10,708 nt of DNA from Deltaproteobacteria bacterium (GTDB lineage Bacteria; Desulfobacterota; Deferrimicrobia; Deferrimicrobiales; Deferrimicrobiaceae), in assembly GCA_025357175.1 (NCBI GenBank), contig JANXPS010000212.1:1-10708 (forward strand), written 5' to 3'. A program made the translations under genes and the position numbers. Positions 7,132 to 10,708 of the stretch are shown here, piece after piece. A model generated the notes under the pieces. The model was not told where the DNA came from, did no database searches, and saw only the letters and a program-made list of their open reading frames with translations. Within the stretch, counting starts at the first letter, position 1; each line of letters starts with the position of its first letter.

Positions 7132-8537
7132 CCGCGCGCCGGATCCTGCTCGTCGACGACGACGCCTCCGTCCGCGACGCCATGGCGACTTTCCTGACCC
7201 GTGCCGGCTTCTCGGTCACCGACGCCGCGAGCGGAGAGGAAGCGCTGCGCCGGGCGGCCGCAGGCGGCTTCGATCTCGCCGTCTCCGACCTGAAAATGCC
7301 CGGCATGTCCGGCCTCGAACTGCTGCAGGCGCTTCGCGAGCGGGACGACGCGATCCCCTTCGTCCTGCTGACCGCCTACGGAAGCGTCGAAACGGCGGTC
7401 ACCGCGATGAAATGCGGCGCCTGCGATTTCCTGCTCAAGCCCTTTCTCCCCGCCCAGCTCGAACAGGTCGTGCGCGACTGTTTCGACAAGTCGCAGGGCG
7501 GACGGACGACCGCGTCCGAAGTGCGGCCATCGGGCGATTGCACGCCGGTCACCTTCAGCCGCGGGATGCAGGACGTGTACGCCCTGGCGCGGCAGGTAGC
7601 GCCTTCCGCGGCGACCGTCCTGATCACGGGCGATAGCGGAACGGGGAAGGAAGTGGTCGCTCGCGCGATCCATTCGATGGGTACCGGCGACGGTTCGCCC
7701 TTCGTCGCGGTCAACTGCGCCGCCCTTCCGGACGGACTCCTGGAAAGCGAGCTGTTCGGCCACGAGAAAGGCGCCTTCACGGGCGCCGCCTCGAGGCGTC
7801 CCGGCAAGTTCGAACTCGCCGACGGGGGCACCCTCCTACTCGACGAGATCGGAGAAATGGACATCCGTCTCCAGGCAAAGCTGCTCCGGGCGCTCCAGGA
7901 AAAATCTTTCGAGCGGGTCGGCGGATCGTCCCCGGTCCGCGTCCGGCTGCGCGTCATCGCCACGACCAACCGCAACCTCCGCGACGCGGTGCGCGACGGC
8001 CTTTTCCGCGAAGACCTTTTCTACCGCCTCAACGTCTTCCCGATCCACCTGCCGCCGCTGCGCGACCGCGCCGACGACATCGTCCCGCTGGCCGAACATT
8101 TCGCCGCCCGCTTCTCGGCGGAAAGCGGCCGGCCGACCCCCGGATTCACCGGAGCGGCGCGCGCCTTCCTGCTTGCGCTCCCCTTCCGCGGCAACGTCCG
8201 CGAACTGATGAACCGGGTCGAGCGGGCGCTGCTCCTGTGCCCCTCGGGCACGCTCGATGCCGCTCACCTGGGCGACCCGGCCGAAACGGCGCAATACCTC
8301 GGGCAGACCGGCTCCGCGACCGAAGGGACGCAACCTGCCGCATCCGGAACCGGGCTCGCCCCGGGCACCCGGACCGGCGGCGCCTCGGTCAAGGAAATGG
8401 AGAAGGCGCTCATCCTGTCCACCCTGCAAACCGCCGAGGGCAACCGGAACCGCACCGCCGAAACGCTGGGCATCAGCGTCCGCACCCTGCGCAACAAGCT
8501 CGCCGAATACCGCCAGTGCGGCGAAACGATTCCGTAA
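7128..8537 (+). CDS. flrC: NtrC-family sigma-54 response regulator, FlrC/FleR-like
   Basis: A 469-residue activator. The ATG at 7128 overlaps the kinase stop (ATGA) and has GGGAGG six nt upstream, so it is preferred to a TTG six codons earlier. The receiver domain has Asp10-Asp12, phosphoacceptor Asp54 (VSDLKMPG), Thr82 and Lys104. The AAA+ domain has Walker A GDSGTGKE (168-175), GAFTGA (215-220), Walker B Asp239-Glu240 and FREDLFYRLNV. A Gly/Thr/Pro-rich linker (about 385-425) leads to a Fis-type helix-turn-helix (439-461, NRNRTAETLGISVRTLRNKL), close to FlrC/FleR. It pairs with the kinase in the same operon. Its likely targets are sigma-54 promoters of hook and basal-body genes, such as the flgB operon 323 bp downstream. 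Symbol by analogy; orthology not tested. Confidence 0.93.
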   Translation: MTARRILLVDDDASVRDAMATFLTRAGFSVTDAASGEEALRRAAAGGFDLAVSDLKMPGMSGLELLQALRERDDAIPFVLLTAYGSVETAVTAMKCGACDFLLKPFLPAQLEQVVRDCFDKSQGGRTTASEVRPSGDCTPVTFSRGMQDVYALARQVAPSAATVLITGDSGTGKEVVARAIHSMGTGDGSPFVAVNCAALPDGLLESELFGHEKGAFTGAASRRPGKFELADGGTLLLDEIGEMDIRLQAKLLRALQEKSFERVGGSSPVRVRLRVIATTNRNLRDAVRDGLFREDLFYRLNVFPIHLPPLRDRADDIVPLAEHFAARFSAESGRPTPGFTGAARAFLLALPFRGNVRELMNRVERALLLCPSGTLDAAHLGDPAETAQYLGQTGSATEGTQPAASGTGLAPGTRTGGASVKEMEKALILSTLQTAEGNRNRTAETLGISVRTLRNKLAEYRQCGETIP

Positions 8538-8557
8538 CCTCGGCAAGTCACCCCGTA

Positions 8558-8605
8558 ACGTTCCCGGCTCGCTGCGCCCCGCGGGGCGCGCGTAGCCGGG
8601 AACGT
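8558..8605. repeat. 48-bp nearly perfect inverted repeat
   Basis: Outer arms ACGTTCCCGGCT (8558-8569) and AGCCGGGAACGT (8594-8605) pair perfectly. Inside, CGC pairs with GCG and a 16-bp palindrome GCGCCCCGCGGGGCGC (8574-8589) forms the centre; only two T residues (8573 and 8593) are unpaired. About 23 base pairs can form in all, minus the few bases needed for a loop. It lies 20 bp after the flrC-like stop and is not followed by a T-run. It could be a factor-assisted terminator or processing hairpin, or a member of a REP-like intergenic repeat family. Confidence 0.75.
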
Positions 8606-8695
8606 ACGCCGTGATCGCAATGCGGGACGCCGGCAAGGCGGAGATACGGTTCCCCCCGGATTCGGGACTCGCGGGCGCGGAAATATTTGCCGGGG

Positions 8696-8710
8696 CGTCA
8701 GGAAACCGGC
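8696..8710 (+). promoter_or_regulatory. Candidate upstream activator site 1 for flgB
   Basis: CGTCAGGAAACCGGC fits CGTCA-N5-CCG-N-C and matches the site upstream of the TPR operon at 12 of 16 bases including the following A. It starts 147 bp before the predicted flgB transcription start. It also overlaps a separate inverted repeat AGGAA-N8-TTCCT (8700-8717). Confidence 0.38.
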
Positions 8711-8739
8711 AGTTCCTACCCGTTCGGTGGCGGACTTGC

Positions 8740-8754
8740 GACGGAACGATGACG
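8740..8754 (-). promoter_or_regulatory. Candidate upstream activator site 2 for flgB
   Basis: On the minus strand CGTCATCGTTCCGTC again fits CGTCA-N5-CCG-N-C. It faces site 1, with centres 44 bp apart (about four helical turns), as for pairs of enhancer sites bound by NtrC-type dimers. It lies about 89-103 bp upstream of the predicted start. Confidence 0.33.
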
Positions 8755-8814
8755 CCTGACCGGTAATTATGATTATTTATCACCCAGTTACGGCCAGCAC
8801 AAGTGCGCGTTACG

Positions 8815-8832
8815 TTCGGCACGCTTCTTGTT
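8815..8832 (+). promoter_or_regulatory. Sigma-54 promoter of the flgB operon (variant -12)
   Basis: TTCGGCACGCTTCTTGTT has a perfect GGCACG -24 core and CTTG at -12, with GG (8818-8819) and GT (8830-8831) at the correct 12-base offset; only the -12 C is replaced by T. The predicted start near 8843 leaves an 18-nt leader that begins just before the AGGAGG site of flgB, a very good fit. Confidence 0.65.
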
Positions 8833-8860
8833 ATGAAAGGGGACAGGAGGAGTTGAAGCG

Positions 8861-9274
8861 ATGAACTTCCTGTTCGATCCAACAGTCCGGTTCCTGGAAA
8901 AGGCGGCGGGCTTCCGTGTCGCGAGACAGGAAGTCGTGGCCTCCAACCTCGCCAACACCGACACGCCCGGCTATATCGCCAAGGACATCCCGTTCGACGC
9001 CTACCTGGCGCGCGCGGCCTCCCCCGGGGAAAACGCGGCGGCGCCGGTCGCCACGAACCCCCGCCACATGGGGGCGATGCCCGGCTCGTTTGCGCTGCCG
9101 CCCCCGGTCGAGGACGAAAGCGACCCGACCCGCGTGGACGGCAACAACGTCGTCCTCGAGAAGGAAATGACCAAGATGGCCGAGAACACCGTCGGCTACC
9201 TGACCGAGATGACGCTCGTGTCGCGCAAGCTGCGCATGATCCGCGCGGCGATCGACGACTCGGCCCGCGTGTAG
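8861..9274 (+). CDS. flgB: Flagellar basal-body rod protein FlgB
   Basis: A 137-residue proximal rod protein, exported through the flagellar type III apparatus and assembled in the periplasm. The N-terminal family signature VASNLANTDTPGYIAKDIPF lies at residues 26-45. A variable, Pro/Ala-rich central part (about 52-85) and the C-terminal helix (EKEMTKMAENTVGYLTEM and onward) complete the fold. Length is typical. AGGAGG lies 10 nt before the ATG. First gene of the flgB-flgC-fliE-fliF unit, behind a sigma-54 promoter. Confidence 0.97.
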   Translation: MNFLFDPTVRFLEKAAGFRVARQEVVASNLANTDTPGYIAKDIPFDAYLARAASPGENAAAPVATNPRHMGAMPGSFALPPPVEDESDPTRVDGNNVVLEKEMTKMAENTVGYLTEMTLVSRKLRMIRAAIDDSARV

Positions 9275-9299
9275 CGGTTTTTAAAGAAGGAGCGACGCA

Positions 9300-9725
9300 A
9301 TGGACATCTTCAAATCGTTGAAAGTGAGCGCATCCGGCCTGTCCGCGCAACGCAAGTGGATGGACACGATCGCCTCCAACCTGGCCAACGCGAAGGCGAC
9401 ACGCACACCGGAGGGCGGCCCGTACAAGCGGCGCGACCCCGTCTTCATGACCGAGTCGGTCGAAGAGACGCCGGGGGCGGCCCCCAACGCGGCCCGGATG
9501 GGCGTCCAGGTGCCGCAGATCGCGCTCGACCAGTCGCAGCCCAACCTGGTGTTCGAGCCGGGCAACCCCGACGCCAACCCCGAAGGCTACGTCGCCTACC
9601 CCAACGTGAGCGTCGTCGAGGAAATGGCCAACATGGTCACGGCCAGCCGCTCCTACGAAGCGAACCTGCAGTCGTTCAACGCGTTCAAGACGATGGCGAC
9701 CCGCACGCTCGACATGTTCCGGTAG
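9300..9725 (+). CDS. flgC: Flagellar basal-body rod protein FlgC
   Basis: A 141-residue proximal rod protein that stacks with FlgB, FlgF and FlgG. Signature IASNLANAKATRTPEGGPYKRR spans residues 24-45, written here in part as IASNLANA and TPEGGPYKRR. The C-terminal part has YVAYPNVSVVEEMANMVTASRSYEANL, typical of rod/hook proteins (YPNV and SRSYEANL motifs). Length is normal. AAGGAG lies 7 nt upstream of the ATG, 25 bp after flgB. Confidence 0.97.
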   Translation: MDIFKSLKVSASGLSAQRKWMDTIASNLANAKATRTPEGGPYKRRDPVFMTESVEETPGAAPNAARMGVQVPQIALDQSQPNLVFEPGNPDANPEGYVAYPNVSVVEEMANMVTASRSYEANLQSFNAFKTMATRTLDMFR

Positions 9726-9743
9726 AGACAGGGAGACGAATCA

Positions 9744-10043
9744 ATGTCGATGATCAGCATCATCCCCGGAATTTCCCCGCCCGCCTCGACGCCGCGCATC
9801 ACGCCTCCGGGCGGCAAGGGCGACGGCAACCTCTTCCTCGACTCGCTCAAGGATGCGATGGCCGACGTGACCGATACCCAGAAGACGATGAACACGTCGA
9901 TCGTCGACCTGCAGGCGGGCAAGGGCGCGCTCCACGAGACGATGATCAACGTGGAGAAGGCCGACATCTCTTTCAAGATGCTCATGAACGTCCGCAACAA
10001 GGTCCTCGAGGCTTACAAGGAAGTCATGCGGATGCCCGTGTGA
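9744..10043 (+). CDS. fliE: Flagellar hook-basal body protein FliE
   Basis: FliE (99 aa) joins the MS ring to the rod and is an early export substrate. The N-terminal third is Pro/Gly-rich (IIPGISPPASTPRITPPGG). The conserved part begins with FLDSLKDAMADVTDTQ and continues with LQAGKGALHETMINVEKADISF and MLMNVRNKVLEAYKEVMRMPV, the hallmark FliE C-terminus. The ATG at 9744 has a purine-rich AGGGAGA site upstream and lies 18 bp after flgC. Confidence 0.96.
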   Translation: MSMISIIPGISPPASTPRITPPGGKGDGNLFLDSLKDAMADVTDTQKTMNTSIVDLQAGKGALHETMINVEKADISFKMLMNVRNKVLEAYKEVMRMPV

Positions 10044-10045
10044 TC

Positions 10046-10064
10046 CGGATGCAGCGCACATCCG
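10046..10064 (+). repeat. Small hairpin between fliE and fliF
   Basis: CGGATG (10046-10051) and CATCCG (10059-10064) form a 6-bp stem with a 7-nt loop right after the fliE stop. No T-run follows, so it is not a terminator; it could modestly affect message processing or decay between fliE and fliF. Confidence 0.4.
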
Positions 10065-10093
10065 TCATCGAGAGAGTCAACTAAGGAGCAACC

Positions 10094-10708
10094 ATGGCCG
10101 ACGTCAATCAGGCCGCTTCACAGATAAAGAACGTCTTCGCCAGCATGCCTCCCGCCAGGCGCTGGACTGCGATCGGAGTCGGCGTCGTCACCCTCGCGGC
10201 GATGATCGCCCTCATCCTGTGGAGCCAGAAGCCCGATTACCAGGTGCTCTTTTCCGGACTTTCGTCCGAAGACGCCGGCAAGATGGTCGAGAAACTGAAG
10301 GGGTCCAAGGTGCCGTTCAAGCTCGAGGCCGGCGGCGGAACGATCCTCGTTCCCGGCGAGATGGTCTACGAGACGCGCCTCACGATGGCGGGCGAAGGGA
10401 TGCTCCAGGGCGGCGCGGTGGGCTTCGAGATCTTCGACACCCCCAAGCTGGGAATGACCGACTTCGTCCAGAAGCTCAACTACCAGCGCGCCATCCAGGG
10501 CGAGCTGTCGCGCACCATCCAGTCGCTTGCCAGCGTCGAGAAGGCGCGGGTCCACATCGTCATCGCAAAAAAATCGATCTTCTCCGAGCAGGAAGAAAGC
10601 CCGTCGGCATCGGTCGTGCTCAAGCTGCGCTCGGGCCGGACGCTCGCAGAGAACCAGGTCACCGCCATCTCGCAGCTCGTCAGCAGCTCCGTCCCGGGAC
10701 TCGGCATA
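10094..10708 (+). CDS. fliF: Flagellar MS-ring protein FliF (5' part)
   Basis: The first 205 codons of FliF, which forms the inner-membrane MS ring on which the motor and export gate are built; the gene continues past the right edge. A short cytoplasmic N-terminus is followed by the first transmembrane helix (about residues 24-43, TAIGVGVVTLAAMIALILW). Then comes the periplasmic secretin/TrwG- and YscJ-like ring-building domain with YQVLFSGLSSEDAGKMVEKLK, VPFKLEAGGGTILVP, GFEIFDTPKLGMTDFVQ, NYQRAIQGELSRTIQSL and VEKARVHIVIAK. All are characteristic of FliF. AAGGAG lies 5 nt before the ATG. Fourth gene of the flgB operon. Confidence 0.97.
   Translation, partial: MADVNQAASQIKNVFASMPPARRWTAIGVGVVTLAAMIALILWSQKPDYQVLFSGLSSEDAGKMVEKLKGSKVPFKLEAGGGTILVPGEMVYETRLTMAGEGMLQGGAVGFEIFDTPKLGMTDFVQKLNYQRAIQGELSRTIQSLASVEKARVHIVIAKKSIFSEQEESPSASVVLKLRSGRTLAENQVTAISQLVSSSVPGLGI

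Larger units (their letters stand above)
8538..8860. other. 323-bp regulatory gap before flgB
   Basis: No gene is seen. From left to right it holds a large 48-bp inverted repeat (8558-8605), a GC-rich stretch without recognised content, two inverted CGTCA-N5-CCG-N-C sites (8696 and 8740), an AT-rich patch (8764-8781, TAATTATGATTATTTAT) and a sigma-54 promoter (8815-8832). This order of enhancer, AT-rich bend site and promoter is typical of sigma-54 control regions. Confidence 0.7.

Noticed and set aside
8558..8605. Intrinsic terminator after the FlrC-like gene
   Set aside because: The hairpin is strong, but no T-run follows on either strand; kept as an inverted repeat only.
7836..9350. Minus-strand frame spanning the regulator end, the gap and flgB
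   Set aside because: Shadow frame running across two certain plus-strand genes and a control region; no recognisable product.

Overview
The window is a flagellar gene region from a GC-rich (about 65%) Gram-negative bacterium. Gene content, the sigma-54-type promoters, two NtrC-family regulators and an FlrB-like kinase suggest a deltaproteobacterial (Desulfobacterota or Desulfuromonadota-like) lineage. That placement is inferred from architecture only; there is no marker gene in the window.

Layout. On the minus strand, read right to left, are motA (2220-1459), motB (1455-688), a 68-codon protein of unknown function (575-369), and an unusual partial reading frame (362 to beyond position 1). 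This last frame begins like a response-regulator receiver domain and switches after about 40 residues to an ABC-exporter membrane domain, at a point where GC content falls from about 67% to 50%. Candidate sigma-28 (FliA-type) promoters precede motA and the 68-codon gene. On the plus strand, diverging from motA, is an NtrC-family response regulator with a FleQ/FlrA-like recognition helix (2299-3678). A 319-bp gap with small degenerate repeats follows. Then comes a translationally coupled trio: an exported TPR protein (3998-5875), a soluble PAS histidine kinase like FlrB/FleS (5872-7131) and an NtrC-family regulator like FlrC/FleR (7128-8537). After a 323-bp regulatory gap with a large inverted repeat comes the basal-body operon flgB-flgC-fliE-fliF; fliF runs off the right edge.

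How it may work together (inference). The orphan regulator at 2299 probably acts early with sigma-54 RNA polymerase. Near-consensus sigma-54 promoters sit just before the TPR-kinase-regulator trio and before flgB. Both have a shared upstream element, CGTCA-N5-CCG-N-C, at enhancer distance. The stator genes motAB carry a sigma-28-like promoter, as expected for late flagellar genes. The window therefore seems to hold several tiers of a flagellar cascade: two sigma-54 activators, a kinase, early basal-body genes and late motor genes.

The points most worth a second look are the chimeric frame at the left edge, the exported TPR protein that leads a cytosolic two-component operon with an almost leaderless start, the shared upstream element, the 48-bp inverted repeat before flgB, and the small unnamed protein next to motB.
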